This document shows positions 40,201-53,320 of a DNA stretch of 64,000 bases, in pieces; the stretch's first letter is position 1, and each line of letters opens with the position of its first letter. Where the stretch lies: NCBI RefSeq assembly GCF_900324485.2, contig NC_046641.1, positions 7,785,299 through 7,849,298 of the forward strand. The letters are read 5' to 3'. This DNA is from Mastacembelus armatus. Its lineage: Eukaryota; Chordata; Actinopteri; Synbranchiformes; Mastacembelidae. The position numbers and the translations under genes are program-made. The notes under the pieces are model-generated. The model did not search any database and was not told the DNA's origin. It worked only from the letters and a program-made list of their open reading frames with translations.

Positions 40201-43200
40201 TCCTTCTGACCTCTCAACCCTCTACATCCCTCGGATCAGCAGTGCCAGAGGCATGCACAATTATGGCTGTGAAGTCTTGTCAAGTGACTGAAGTTAAGGA
40301 TCAGACACATTTTTCCCGACACTCTTGAGGTGTGTTGACTTGACTCAATCTTAGTTCCCTGCTGGTGATAATTAGACCTGTCACAATAGTTTCTCAAATC
40401 CCTGTTTGCAGATTGAGCTGTTTTACGTTTGACACACACTCCCTTTGTAAGGAGGCAATGCAACAACCTGATGTTACTGGGCCTGTATTCATACTGGCTC
40501 CTCATTATCTCCTCTTACCTCCTCCACCTTCTCCATCTTCTGTTTTCTTACTTTTTGGGTGGCTCTAATGATCAGTAGAGCCAGGCAGAGAATTAGCTGT
40601 TAAATGCCTCTCTGTGGCTGATTGTTTACTTGTGTGTAGCTCCTGGCCGGTGGGTGATGAGATACAGACACAGATGGTGGGCATCAGCAGGCTGGCTAGG
40701 AGCAGATTAGCAGCCTCCCATGTCTGAGCACCCCCGTCCTTGAGCCCCAGAGGACTGGCTGTCTGTAACTCTACTCGCTTTGGCAAGCCTCATGTGTTGA
40801 TGGAGGCCAACTATGGGCTTATCTCTTGTCTCATTCCTGCACCAGTGGGCCTAGCAGGCTCCCAGAGAGAAGGGGCGGGGAAGTGTTTGGGGGAATGTCT
40901 GTGTGAAAACAACCTTGTTTTGAAAAGGTAATGCTGTTGCACAGATTTTGTAATTAGAAGTAACTTTACACCAGTAAATGGAGCCTTATCTAATGCATTG
41001 TATTAGCATTTTTATAACATGGTGTCCAGGTGTTAACATAAACCTTTTATTCAATAACTACGAAGCATTTGTGACTTTATATGATTCGAAATCACAGTTA
41101 TGGGCTGTAACCTTATACGTTTTCATGCATGTGGGGTGACAGCTGCCACATGTGCCACCTACATTTGAACGTGTTGGTGATCCCCCCTTCCGCTGTCTGA
41201 AAAGTGCCTACAGTGCACATTTTGCCATTATACCAAATACACATTGCACTGGAGAGGAAACACAGTTCAAATAGTCCAGGTCAAAGGTCAGCCAGATGTG
41301 GTGTAGAGTAGTGCAGAAGGGGGGAAGCTAGGCAGCCTGTAGGTTAGCATTCAGTGCCTGTTTATTTTATAAACAGTGGGAGCAGATTAGTTTTGGAGCC
41401 AGGCTCCTTTAGCCATATGGGGAGGATGTCCTCTGTGTTGGGAGACACTTAACAAACCATTGTGTTCCTAACTGGACATGCACAGTCACTGGCATCATTT
41501 CTGGTCACCACTAATGATGAGATGATGATGTTGTTGCCAGTGTGCACGTGTGGACCAAGGGATGTGTGGTCGGCAACACTTCCATTCTGGCTTCAATGGA
41601 GTACTGAAGGATTGTGTCAGTAGCAGCTCACCAGTTTTGAGTCATTAGGGCTGTTGGCAGATGCAGGTCCTTGTCACCGCTTAGCTGGGAGTTAAAAACA
41701 GGAAATGAATGGACCCCCCCACCTCCAATGTTGGTGCCAGTCTAATGAATCCTGCTTGAAGGTGTTTGTGTGTGGCTCATCTCCTGAAGACTTGCAGATC
41801 CTTCCTGCCATTGTTTTGGGTTTTTGTGAGATGTGGTAGCAGTAAAGTCTTGACTCCAACTGTCAACGCTCGGCTGGACCAGTGGGTCTCCATCGACACT
41901 TAAAGATTTACACAAACACACTCTTGTTTGATGATTTAAATGCTTTCATCTAAAGTGTCTTGCTGTATCATGAATACAGATATTTTAGGGGAAAAAGTCA
42001 AACCCAGCACTGGGTTATGGTTGATTTATGCACACCCTCTGACACCTGTACAGTATTGCATTACGGACTTTCTTCAAATCCAAATATCAGCAACAGATTT
42101 AACTTAAGAAATTTCAACACAGGGATTCTGGCAGGCAGATAAACTCTCGGCAGGACACTGTAGTGATGATGACAAGCCTGCTGAGCGGGAATAGAGCTGA
42201 AGAATGTGTGCAAATGCAGGATCATTTCTGCACATCTTCATCATGCCACCTCTGGGTGGGACTGATTTTCATTTATTGTTAACATGATACATTTCTGCAG
42301 GTGATGATAGTGTGATGCTCTGTTTAATGAAAGGCTTTTGTTTCTCTACCAACACTCTTTCATTAAAATAAGTCAGAGGTTAGATTGCCAAAGTTGTTTC
42401 AGTGTCTTATTGCCACTTCATCAGAACAATCTAGTTTGCTGACAACCTGAATCATCTCTTAGATGGATTGAATAATGCAAGCGAATCAATATTTAGCAGG
42501 GAGTGAAACTACTTTTAGAAATGTTTTGGAGCTCGGAGCACTTTGGTTTATCTTAAATCAGGCAGAACAGATTCCCAAGTTGAGGCTGAGCATACCCCCT
42601 CACAGCTCAAGTGTTACGTAGACCAGATGAGGAGAAACCTGAGCATTAAAGAGTAGGAACCATAAAACTAACCAGCAGTTTTAAGGTTCAGCAGTATGGA
42701 AGGGGCCTCTCTAGAAGAACTGGGTCTGGAGTTCAGTGCTGTGAGGATACAGTCATACAGTACTTGAGCAGCACAAATACACAGACTGAGGAGCACAAAG
42801 CATTTCTGTTTCCCATGGAAAAACTTGAGTTGGGATTTTCTGATACTTACAGTGAGCTGTGGGGATGAAGTAGCAGCTCATGAATCAGCACACAGAGTGT
42901 CATGTGTTATAGAGGACTGACTGATGGCTTCAGTTTTAGCCAGTGAACATGGTTGGAAAATGTTTTTGGCTTATGCTGGATTACAATTTACAAGGATTGA
43001 TTAATTGTATTATGCCAGTTCATTCATAAAGGAATTAGCTGAGGGTTCAGTTGCAGGACAGTTTAATCCTACATGTATGCACAGTTCTTGTAAGTGCATG
43101 GTAAATGCAGGTTACTTGGTAGCACAGAATGGTCCATTGTGATATTGGTTCAGAGTAGGATGAGGTTTAAAAAAACAATCATTTTAGGAACTTAGCAATA

Positions 43201-46200
43201 ATAAATACACCTAGATCAGTTCAGCCACACTTTAGTAAAGAGTTCTTTATGTTGACATAAATCTGTAAAATGTAACTCTGTAGTACATCAGGTTAAGCAG
43301 TATATATAGTATAATTAGACCATACTTAGATGCATTATGAGATTTGTTTCAAAAGATATACCAAAATAAATATTAACGGGTTAATGGTGAGTACTTATCT
43401 AATCAGTGAAACATTATTTAATTACAGTTGCTGATTCCCATCTATGATACAGTAATACTTAATGCTTTGTTATATGTTAATTGTAATTCACTACATCAGT
43501 GACTTTTGAACTGTAGTGAAAATAAACAGCCTCTTCCCAGAACAAAATGTCTTGAATGTAACTGGACTCAGTGGAGCCACATAAGAGCACATCTGGAGTT
43601 TGAGCTTCAGCTGAGGTTTTGTTCATGTATAAATACGAACTCATTATGCTATATCATAAATCTTGCTGTGGCCGTGATTGCATGTGTGTGCTGTTGTCAC
43701 CTAAACTTGACCTCTGACTTACATCTGCTCTGGGCCTTAGATCATGATAGATGTAAGAACATGATTGCTGCAGATGAGAGGAAAGCACTAATCCTTAATC
43801 ACTGAGAAACACATGAACAGAGATGCTTTATTGAGTTTGCCCTTTCCATTTAACTGCAACTATAAGGAGCATTAGCAAGTAGATAAAGTGTATTGCTTTT
43901 ATTAACTAGCAGCTGAACTGGGTCAAATGTGTTAGTAGTTTTTCAACTCACCAAGTCCTTCGCTTCTTCATTATCTGATTTGTGCTTTTGAATAAATTTC
44001 AAGGTTACATGAAGGAGATTGGTCTTGGAAAGAGGTTGATGTATGATGGATTGGGGCCCTGAGAAAGAGGAGTTATGCCATGATGGCGTGCAGGCCGTAC
44101 CAGCAAAGGAGATTGGAGAGGAGATGACAGAGCAAGCAGGCGCTGCCAGCGATAACAGCAGGAAAGATAGTAAAGGGAAAGGTGTTCCCTGTGAGTATTC
44201 CCTCAGGAAAAGTCCTCCTCCTTGGCTTGGTTGCCATCTTGAACTGATTTACTGTAGGACTGATAATCAAATTAAACTTTACTGATCTTTGCTGTCACAG
44301 GAAGGGAGCGAGCTGCAGTACATGCTGTAGATACAGATGAATATACTGTACATTCACACGCACACATGCACATGTAAGCTCTCAAGGTCCTATTGTGTTT
44401 GCTATCCTTTACCTCAGTCAAGACAAACAATGGTCTTGGCTCCTAATACAAGGCCCCGCAGACTCTGAGGGTCGCTGTCCCTCTCGTGATACTATTAGCT
44501 ATTGTCCTGATGTTCTGCTGCTCTGTCTCTGAAGATGAACCCGCCTGTGATTCAGCTTCGGCCTCCTCAGATGTCACAGGTGCTCTCAATTTTATCACAA
44601 TTTCAATGTGCACACAGATGAATTCTAACTTCTGTGATCCATCATCTGAAAGAAATGTCACCAGTAATAGCGGTTAAGATTTCAGCCTCAACCAGAGCAT
44701 CCTGAAGAAAGCTTTGTTTGGCTGCGCTGTGCTCTCAAGCTGTTGGTTCCAGTTGAAAGAGCCGCTAGGAACCAAAGCGTGCCCGAGCTAAAGTTTAATC
44801 ACACTCACCCAGGCACTGGCTCAGTCATACAGAGTAGCAGGCCTGTAATTAGATTACAATGGGGCCCTTTCTGGTGCACATATTGATGGCTGACGGTGAC
44901 CACAGAATTGTTGATCAAAGACAGGCACAGGAAAAGCAGGGGGAGCAACAGGCCTGGAATAGATGTTTTGCTGTGTGAACAACAGGTGACAAACATCTTA
45001 CAGGCCTGAATCCTGCTCTGGCCTGCTGTGAATGATTATATCTCTGCCACCCAGGAGAAGCTATGCTTGAAGAAAGAAGTCTAATGCTAAGGGTTCTTTG
45101 AAATGTGATGAAGCACAACTGGCCATTATTACCCAGTGGTTATGGAGCTAATGCTGCATAGCAAATACTAAAATAAGCTGTTAACAGTAAATACCCAGAA
45201 CTGACCCTTTGCTAAGCCCTTATCCTTTTAATTATGCTCACTGTTGCTGTGTCTGCCAGCCTGTCCATTCTTCCAGGACACATAATTCAGTTTACAAACA
45301 GTGGCAGGTTTGCCTCTAAAAATAAGTAATATAATAAGTAAATAAGTGGTAAGTTACTTAGCTAGGTATTCATTTGTTTTGGACAGGCTAGCACCTTCCA
45401 AACTATTTGTACAGTGAGTATCACACTTGGGCCTTGGGCACATCTTTTGTTAGTTGGAGGAATCCAGAGCTGACAGCCGTGTTATAGTTGCTAAGCCGTT
45501 AAAAGTTTGCAGTCTGGGGGAGGGCTTTTACTGAGCAGTCAGTAGACAAAGAGCTCTCTCAAGTAGCTAATCTATTTTCAGATGTATTAACTGTAGTAAT
45601 AACATGGAAAAAAAAATCTTATATTTATGTGTGTTATCTGATACTCAAAGGGATCTACTAAACTGGCCTCAGTCGAGTATCTTTTATCTGTTAGAAATCT
45701 CACTTTGAGTTACATCAACATGAACTCTAACCTGTTTAGTAAAAAAACATTATGTACCACTTGCCCCACAGTCGTACGTAGGTCAGAATGTGTAAAATGC
45801 AGTAATTCATTCAAGTATGAATATTCCAGTGTTACATGTTAGTTCTGTGTAACAAGTCCTTGGCCCGGATGGTAAAATAGTAGTGGTCCAGCTGGGACCC
45901 CACCTCTCCTTCCCCAGCCTGCACGATTTAGATATCACTCTGATGTCATGGGAGAGGCTGCGATGATCAAAACAAGAGGCCCCCCTCACCTCTGTGAGGA
46001 GGTGAAAATGTCACAGGCTGCACATAATTGAGAGGGGGAGAAAAAGAAATATGCACTCTCTTTCAGACCTCCTCCCAGTTTTCAGTTTCATTCGTTCAGC
46101 ACCATTCATGAAACATAAAATAATCCAGTTTATAAAAGTGTCATTTTTTTGTTTATTCCAACATTTGCCTTTGAATTCCACTAAACAATTTTCCAAAACT

Positions 46201-46517
46201 CTCTCAACGACATCTCCAAATGAACTGCATACTATCAAAGCAGAGACTGTGTGCCCAGTGGGTTTTCAGAAGAAGAGCTGGGCCCTCAGGAAAGTGTAAT
46301 TATGACAGGTTGTAGATGATCTCATCAGTCCTGCTCTAAAGACCCAGGGGCCCTTCAGGAAGTTATAGAAACAGGGAATCAACTTGGTATGACGACAGGA
46401 GCAGCCTTTCTGGGCGCTCACCCTGTGCTTTGCTGATTACTGCTGTGTTTGGAGCTTCAGTTTACAGTTTTACATTACACCAGCCCCCTGCAGACAGGAT
46501 TTCCTACAATAAACCTC
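37293..46517. other. Gene desert, part 1
   Basis: No gene is found in about 9.2 kb. The longest open frames (up to 134 codons, for example 38705-39109 and 37422-37814) show no domain, repeat helix pattern or splice context and look accidental. Several stretches of mixed composition (for example 38180-38500 and 39960-40210) lack repeat character and could be conserved non-coding sequence; I cannot test conservation here. Confidence 0.5.
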
Positions 46518-46551
46518 ACAACATACAACTGAGAAAGCAGTTGTATGTTGT
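46518..46551. repeat. Perfect 14-bp inverted repeat (hairpin)
   Basis: acaacatacaactg and cagttgtatgttgt are perfect reverse complements with a six-base loop (agaaag). No T run follows on either strand that would suggest a Pol III terminator directly after it. Confidence 0.85.
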
Positions 46552-48643
46552 AAGACTTTTCTCAAGGTTCAGGAAGGGACTATATGACTCTTCTGATTAA
46601 TGCCATGACTAATCCAGTGTTTAATCTAAGAAGACTGATAATCTTTGGGAGAGAGTTTTTCTTTATTGAATAGCAACACAGTCACACTGTGTCTCATGTG
46701 AAAGGCTTATGAAGAGTCCCTCACATTGCGTCCCACACTGCATGACATCCAACTATAAACACATACTGTACATGTACTTCAACTTGCAAACCTTTCCATG
46801 TTGACCCACTTATGTCCCACTAATTTTCTCTATCTTTGTAAAATATTTGATATTTTACTTGATGCTCTCTCTGTGCAGGCCTCATGTCATCCAGTGTTTT
46901 TTTTTCCTTTATTTCTGGGAAAACCATGTGCGATGAATGTCCAACCTTTGCCTTGAGTGTACTGGGACCATTACTAAGGCCTTATGCAATGTGTTTTGCT
47001 CTGATTTCTATCACTTTCTCAATAGTCAAATGTCCTTTATACTGTGAATTCCCAGAGCCTGAAGTGATGTCTCCATACTTACTGTATTACCTTGTTTTGT
47101 CCAACCAACAGCTTAAACACCAAATAAAATCAGTTTAAATCCTATGTTACGAAGAAAACCAACAAATCCCCTGACTAGAGAAGCTGAAACCAGAGATTGT
47201 TTGGTATATTTGCTTGAAATTGAAATGACTAATCAGTCGTTAAAATAGCAGCTGATTCGTTTTCTGTCTTGTCAACGATCATGGCACCTCTAGTTAAAAC
47301 AGACATAATGCACCATGCAGGTTTTTGTCATGAGCGCTATAATAATACCTCAGTCTCACATTCACCCTACTGGGTTTCTCTTGTGTTCCTCTCCACTGCT
47401 GCTCCTGTTTTCTCCTTATGAAAACAGGAAGAGGGTGTGTTTGGAACACCAGAGCCTGAGGAGTCAAGCCGTTCACCACTGACTGACCGGAGTCTTTGTA
47501 TGTGTGTGTATGCTTGGCAGGATAATTGCTTTCAGGGAGCCCATGAATGCCTTGGCCTTATTTCTTGAGCTCTTCAGAGATTTGCAGTATTTGCTTTGGG
47601 CATTGTGCCCCAAAGGCAACATCTTAAGCCTTGTGTATATGGCATGCTATCTGAAACATGTCAGTGCATGTGGGTCTTGCACACATGACCATATTCCTAC
47701 CTCTCATGTAAAGTATGAGCAAATATCTGCATACTCACAGGGACATTTTTCACTTGTTAGGCATCATTTACCACACTGAAGATTCATTATCTACATGTCA
47801 CTCAGTGGGGGCTCTTCCTCTGCTCTAGCTGGGTCTTCTGCACTGTTGGTATGTTCAGGAATGTGAGTGCAGCATTGCAGGACAGGGTTAAGAGCCTGGT
47901 GAGGGATTAAAGGTGAGCTGTGCCTCACCCATTCCCTTCCCAGCAGGAGCTGTCATGATTGCTGTGGCTTCCTGCGGCTGAGCTTCACTCCCATTGGGTG
48001 GAGGTCAGGGGCCAGCGTCAGGTCACACCGCTGGCTTCTGTGTCTTTTACCAAGCATGCCCTCCTCTCACACAATGTGCGACAGCTAGCGTGCGTGTGAT
48101 CTGACAGCAACAAATGAAAAAGGGAAGGCTTATGCTGTGTGTGTACAGTACTGTTTGTCCATATCAATCTCTTCACTTATTATCTGGAAAAGTTTTTATA
48201 GTTTGACTTTGTTTTGCGGTGCTGTAAGTAATATTACATTCAGGTTCTGGAAGATGCCGTCAATTTCCTTAGTGCATTAAACATTTTTTTTGCAGAAAAT
48301 CAACAGCACTATTCCAACAGCATTTTGTGATTAAGTGATCTGGCATGTTAGCTAATTGCACGCTAGTGGTATTTTGTCTGATAAGATGTTCTGCTGTGAG
48401 AAGTCAACAGTCTGCCCTACTTTTCTTCCCCATGGTGTTTGCTATGAGATGCCTGTCGGTGAACAAGCCAGGTCAGATATTGGCTAAAATGGAATGAGAG
48501 ATATGTAGAAACTCCTTAGAGTTATGCATGGGAAGGAGAAATGTATACAGAACTGTAGTCTTTGAGGACACGTCACACGTCTGATGTGCAGTGTTTTCTT
48601 TGTGTCGGTGTAATGTGTCAAAATTTAATTAACAAATATTAAT
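46552..48643. other. Gene desert, part 2
   Basis: No gene or transposon is recognised. A 91-codon plus frame (47504-47779) has no recognisable features. Confidence 0.45.
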
Positions 48644-48812
48644 CAGAGCAAGAAACATAAGAAACTGCTGTACACTGTCTTCCTTAGGCTGTAATATTTA
48701 TTGATATACAATATTTCAGTATGTTCAAAGTGATGAAGGTAGAATAGATTGAACCTGTTTATTGACGCGTATTACACATGGCATGCAGCACTTTCTTATG
48801 TTTCTTGCTCTG
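48644..48812. repeat. Fold-back element with 27-bp arms
   Basis: Left arm 48644-48670 (cagagcaagaaacataagaa...) is the reverse complement of right arm 48786-48812 with one mismatch in 27, around an AT-rich 115-bp core. No target duplication is visible next to the arms. Confidence 0.8.
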
Positions 48813-49591
48813 ACTGTTTATTCCTCTTCAATCTGAACCTGAACCCTGCTCACAAATCTTTGACAGGTGTGCAGAGACATTGTTTGCTAAAAAATATTTC
48901 ACTGTTTGCATTTGTGTGTTACTGAATGGTTCAGTTCCAGCTGCAGTGAGAATATAGTGAGTTGATCTGCAGGGGCAGCTGGCTGTGACTTCAGAGACTC
49001 TCAGTAATGACAGACAGCAGCTGGATGGCAGAAAGGAAATCTCAGCGACACTTGTATCTGATCTAAAGAGCAGTCTGGCTGGCGTGGTGTCTCCTGAACA
49101 ATAACAGCAGCGGTGGCCAGGCTATTAACAGAATTGTTCCAGGCCTGGGCCAAGTGATGCCTGCTCCTCCTCTACTATATCCACACTTACAATGTAATGC
49201 TGTAATCCTTCCTGTGAAATTTATTATGAAGGCTATAAATCTTTCCAAGCCTGCCTCTCATTTCCCCGTTTAGTGTTGCAGCTGGGAAGATCCCAGTTCC
49301 TCCTTACTCTTTCCCGCTGCCAGACAAGCAAAATGTTTTCTCTGATGCTTGAGGTAGCTGCTCTTACTCCTCTGCTGCTCAATAACTAATAACAAGTCCA
49401 AGAAGCCAAGTTCCTCCATTGTGTTGGGTCACGCTTTCAAAACACATTCTGACTGTACTCCTGCCAGAAGGTACATTTTAATCAAGAGGCTGTGTAATAA
49501 AAGTCTGGCTGTGGTGCATATGTCAAGATTAGAGTGTGAGATTTACCCTTTACAGAATTTCTCTACATGCCTGGAGAGGTCAGACATTGTA
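48813..49591. other. Gene desert, part 3
   Basis: No gene is seen. The stretch 49060-49160 has mixed composition and an inverted pair of SOX-type words: gaacaat at 49096-49102 and attgttc at 49133-49139. Confidence 0.4.
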
Positions 49592-49660
49592 GTCCAGACT
49601 GAAATATTTCAAATAATTCTGAATGGATTGCAATGAAAGTTAGGTTAAATATTTATGGAC
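49592..49660 (+). repeat. Diverged teleost interspersed repeat fragment
   Basis: The order gtccagactgaaatatttca, then tctgaatggattgcaatgaa, resembles a common teleost repeat whose consensus contains ctgaaatatctcaacaacta and ggatggattgccatgaaatt. The copy is short and old. The same family is seen at 53234-53320. Confidence 0.55.
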
Positions 49661-51539
49661 ACTGCCTTAAAGGTGAGAGCTCCAACCTGAGTAATGGAAT
49701 CTGTAGCCTGTAGCGATTGCAGTGTAGACCTGTTGACCTGGGCACTGTCTAAGTCACCCCCGGGTTCAGTAGCCTGACAGGTTGAGGTGAGTACGGCCAG
49801 TGGTGCTCGGCCACTTACTGCTCTCTGAGGAATTGCGCTTCCGTACAAATGCATGCCTGGAAGGGGCCCTTAAAGGCAATAGAGTCTAAAGTCAAAGTGT
49901 AGTATAAATTTTGCTGAATTCCTTCTTCTGACATGGTTAATTATGTTGTTGTTGTACTACAAAGGAATCTGTTACAACAAGTGTCACGACTCAGTCTGGT
50001 TAAAGTTTTACTCTGAGCAATGTGTCTGTAAAAATCTAACATCTGCTGATTTATATAGTGTTGAAAGAATAAGCATAAAAGACCAACATTGGTCTTTCTT
50101 TTGCATGCAAGCAGAATTTATCACCTCTGGGATTTGATTTTGGGAGGGAGGTTCTTCCAGTCGTGAGACAGCAGCACAGATGATAGTCTGACCAACTGAG
50201 ATGTTTACTGCTCTCATGTTAAATTAAATCTTTCCTGTTTTTGTCTTGATGCCCTGAACTGAGCCGCATTGAGGTTTTTCCCTTTATTTTTTAACGACAC
50301 TTCAAATGTGCCATCTACAGAGAAAAGTTTCATTCATGTAAAAGGTCCCACTGTTTTTGATGTCAATCCACAAACAACACACAACACAATGTCCCACAGC
50401 TGTAACACAGTTTCTCCGACCCAAAATTTTACAGTTCTGCCTTCCAGTTGACCACAAGAGAGTTCAGTCTCCAGACGCCATGGGGCTTCCTCTGCCTGGT
50501 CAGGGAGGATACTTCACTACCTCCTGTTTACACATTATAATGGAGGCCAAAGAAAGTTATGGGGACTGTGGAGAAAAATGCCTTGACACAGCAAGGGGCA
50601 CTCATAGTAGCCTGTTTTTAGACTGGAGTCATCCTGCTATTGTGGATGCGTTAACCCAAGAGTAGGTACACAGGTCCACAGGGGGAAGAAACCCACTGCA
50701 GTGCTGCACACAGCAATCAGCACCTGCAGGACAGAGCTGATGAAGGACCATGTCTGCAGGAGAAACAAAAGCCATTTGCACCTCTGTAGGCCTTAAGGCA
50801 GCTGCTGTACACTGTAAAAAGTTCCCAGTAAGGCAGATGATGCATGTATGTTCAGAACATGCATGTGTGTTACAGTACTTTTTGGTCCAAGATTATAAAT
50901 TTGAGTGTTGAAAATGCAGATCTATGTGAATGAGATAACAGTCACTTGGAGACCCTGCAAATTACACTTACAAAAAAAATCTTGGCTGAAGTTCCCACAT
51001 TGTTTATTGTATGAGCTTACATTATCTTCCAAATTTGAATCTGTGAATCATCTTGCTCAGGCTGAGTGAAGGGTGGAGGGGTTAGGTGTGGACCTGTATC
51101 CATATGAGAAACTAGACTGAACTGGGAGACAACTCTGCTTGTGCCCTCCTCTTTGCTCCGAGGAGGTCCGGCTGATGGATGAGCTCTAATCAGCAGTAGA
51201 CAGACCTGCCACAGGAAACATCTCCCCATCACGTTTACGGAAACCAGTGCTTCTCCAGAGACGCACTGATAGCCACAGAGGGAGAGGGGAAGTAGGCAAA
51301 AAACAATTGGATTCTCCCTCATTTTCTGTAAAGAAAATCAACAGTCCGTCTACTTTTCACTAACAAGCATACGATTTACAGGCCTGCTGCCAAATGGCAT
51401 CCTTGAACAATACAGTAGTCTGAACTTTGATTGCCTTGGAAACAATTGCCAAAAATGTATTTTGGGAGTACATGACTTGTTCATTTCCCACTGGATTTTG
51501 TGTGAAATTTCACATTTAAATGTAAAGGTCACATATGAA
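49661..51539. other. Gene desert, part 4
   Basis: No gene, RNA gene or clear repeat is recognised. Open frames of up to 102 codons lack features of coding sequence. Confidence 0.4.
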
Positions 51540-51740
51540 GCTGTAGCCAGGAGACAGCATTATTCAGTAAGCTGTAGAAGTGCTGTAGGTAGATTTAGGT
51601 AGAGCTAAGCAAACTCATTCCCTGTTTTTCCAGTTGCTATGCTAAGGTAAGCTAAGCAGCTGCTGGGTTTAGCTACAGAGAGAGTGGTATCAACCATCTC
51701 ATCGACTCTCCCCTACAAAGACGATATGTGTATTCTCTTA
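51540..51740 (+). repeat. Diverged teleost interspersed repeat (gctaagctaagc type)
   Basis: The phrases gctatgctaaggtaagctaa, gctgctgg.tttagct, and gagagtggtatcaaccatct followed by ctc.tcgactctc are those of a widespread teleost repeat (gctaagctaagctaac ... gagagtggtatcaatcttct). Several indels show age. I do not assign a transposon class. Confidence 0.65.
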
Positions 51741-53233
51741 AATTAGAGATAATGCAAATATTGGACCAAACAATTGTCTATTACTGATGTCATTTTAAAT
51801 TCATGCATTATGAAAGGCAAGATAAACATCTGTGAGATCCTGTTTAGCCTGTTTTAAGGGAGTTTCTCCAATAAATTTTAAAACTGTGTTTCATGCCAAG
51901 TGTGTTTACTGGTGCCACTGGATATTTATCCGAGCAAGGCTTAAATAGCACATGTGCACATTCTGTGGTCCTTCAAGTAAAGCTTAAGTGCATTTTCCTG
52001 CTAAGCCCATTCTCTTCATGTTGCTGTAGGAAGCATCTGCCCAGTGAGATTTTGTTATGTGCTTTGTGTAGTGGCCAAAGGGCTTTTCTGCATATGACAG
52101 GTGAGGCTTCTCTCATGCGAGACAGAACCACCTAAAATCCCCCCCTGCATGTCCAGATGAGCAAGGCGATGAGTTGCCGTTCTTTCTGCGTATGAATAGG
52201 CCATTCTGCTGGAATGCGTCGAGCTGTTTGTCTTTTGGGCCCATAAAAGCTTGTCACTCCGTATTGTGGTAGCAGAGATTATCCCTCAAAAGAGCCTGGG
52301 TGTCTACCGCTCTCCTCTCTCTTCTCAAACTCTCTGACCTTCATCTTGCTGTCAAGCAGCCCCCTACCCTTTGCATACACCCATGCAGTCATGCTTACTC
52401 AGGTGTGAGGGGGAAGATCTCCTGTCCTTTCAATATAACCGCAAACACCAAAAGGTCTCCAATTTGTTAAGTAATTAGAACTAAATCTTGTAATGAGCTG
52501 GTTTGTTCAAATGTCACCTGTATTATGTCCAGTACAACTTTGCATCATGTTCTTTAAGGTCAGTGGTGTTTTTAGGCTCATGAAAGGAAGTCAAGAGAGC
52601 AGGTTTAGGCTTGCCCTCTCAGCACTAATCCAAAAGGCCCTCAGGGTTGGACCCATCTCAACCTGCTGTTAAAAAACACTTCAGTTTCCATGATACTCCT
52701 TAAAACAGGAACATAACTTCTGCAGGTTCTTAATTTACAAATGAAATACCTCAAACTTCAACGGACATTTTAGAGAAATACAACCTCTGATCTTTCGAGT
52801 GGAACCTGTAGAGCAAGGGTCATGCACAAGGGAACCATTAGTTAATAAATGCATACCGCCCTAAACAAAGACCAACAAAGACAGGAAGGGCTGAGTCGAT
52901 GAACCTACACCAAGGCCAAACCATCGGATCCATCGTGTGCATACGTGTCAGTGGATTATGAGTGTAGCACGGACTGTTTTTCCTGTTATAGGATTCACTC
53001 AGGGTCTGTAGTATAACATAAACACTCTCAAACTGGGCCTCTGATGTAGATATCTAGACATAAAAATGTGAAAGTGTGAATATACAGTGGGTGGAGAAGG
53101 TCAACTTTAATATTGACAGCAAATGAAGGTGCGGGTCCTGGTTTTAAGCCATGGTAGCAGCATGAATCTAGGGAACCAAATGTCTTTCACCGCTGATTTC
53201 TCCTAAAACACCATAATGAAGTTGACGTCTGGT
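51741..53233. other. Gene desert, part 5
   Basis: No gene is found. The segment 52140-52330 is non-repetitive with words resembling TEAD (ggaatgcg) and posterior HOX/CDX (cccataaaa) sites, so it could be regulatory. This is motif reading only. Confidence 0.35.
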
Positions 53234-53320
53234 TTTTATGAAACATCTCAACAATTACTGGATGAATTTCCATTATATTTGGTACAGATATCCATGGCAT
53301 CATTGTATTGACTTTGGAGC
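53234..53320 (+). repeat. Diverged teleost interspersed repeat fragment
   Basis: aaacatctcaacaattactg, gatgaatttccatta and atttggtacagatatccatg follow the order of the common teleost repeat also seen at 49592-49660. Confidence 0.65.
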
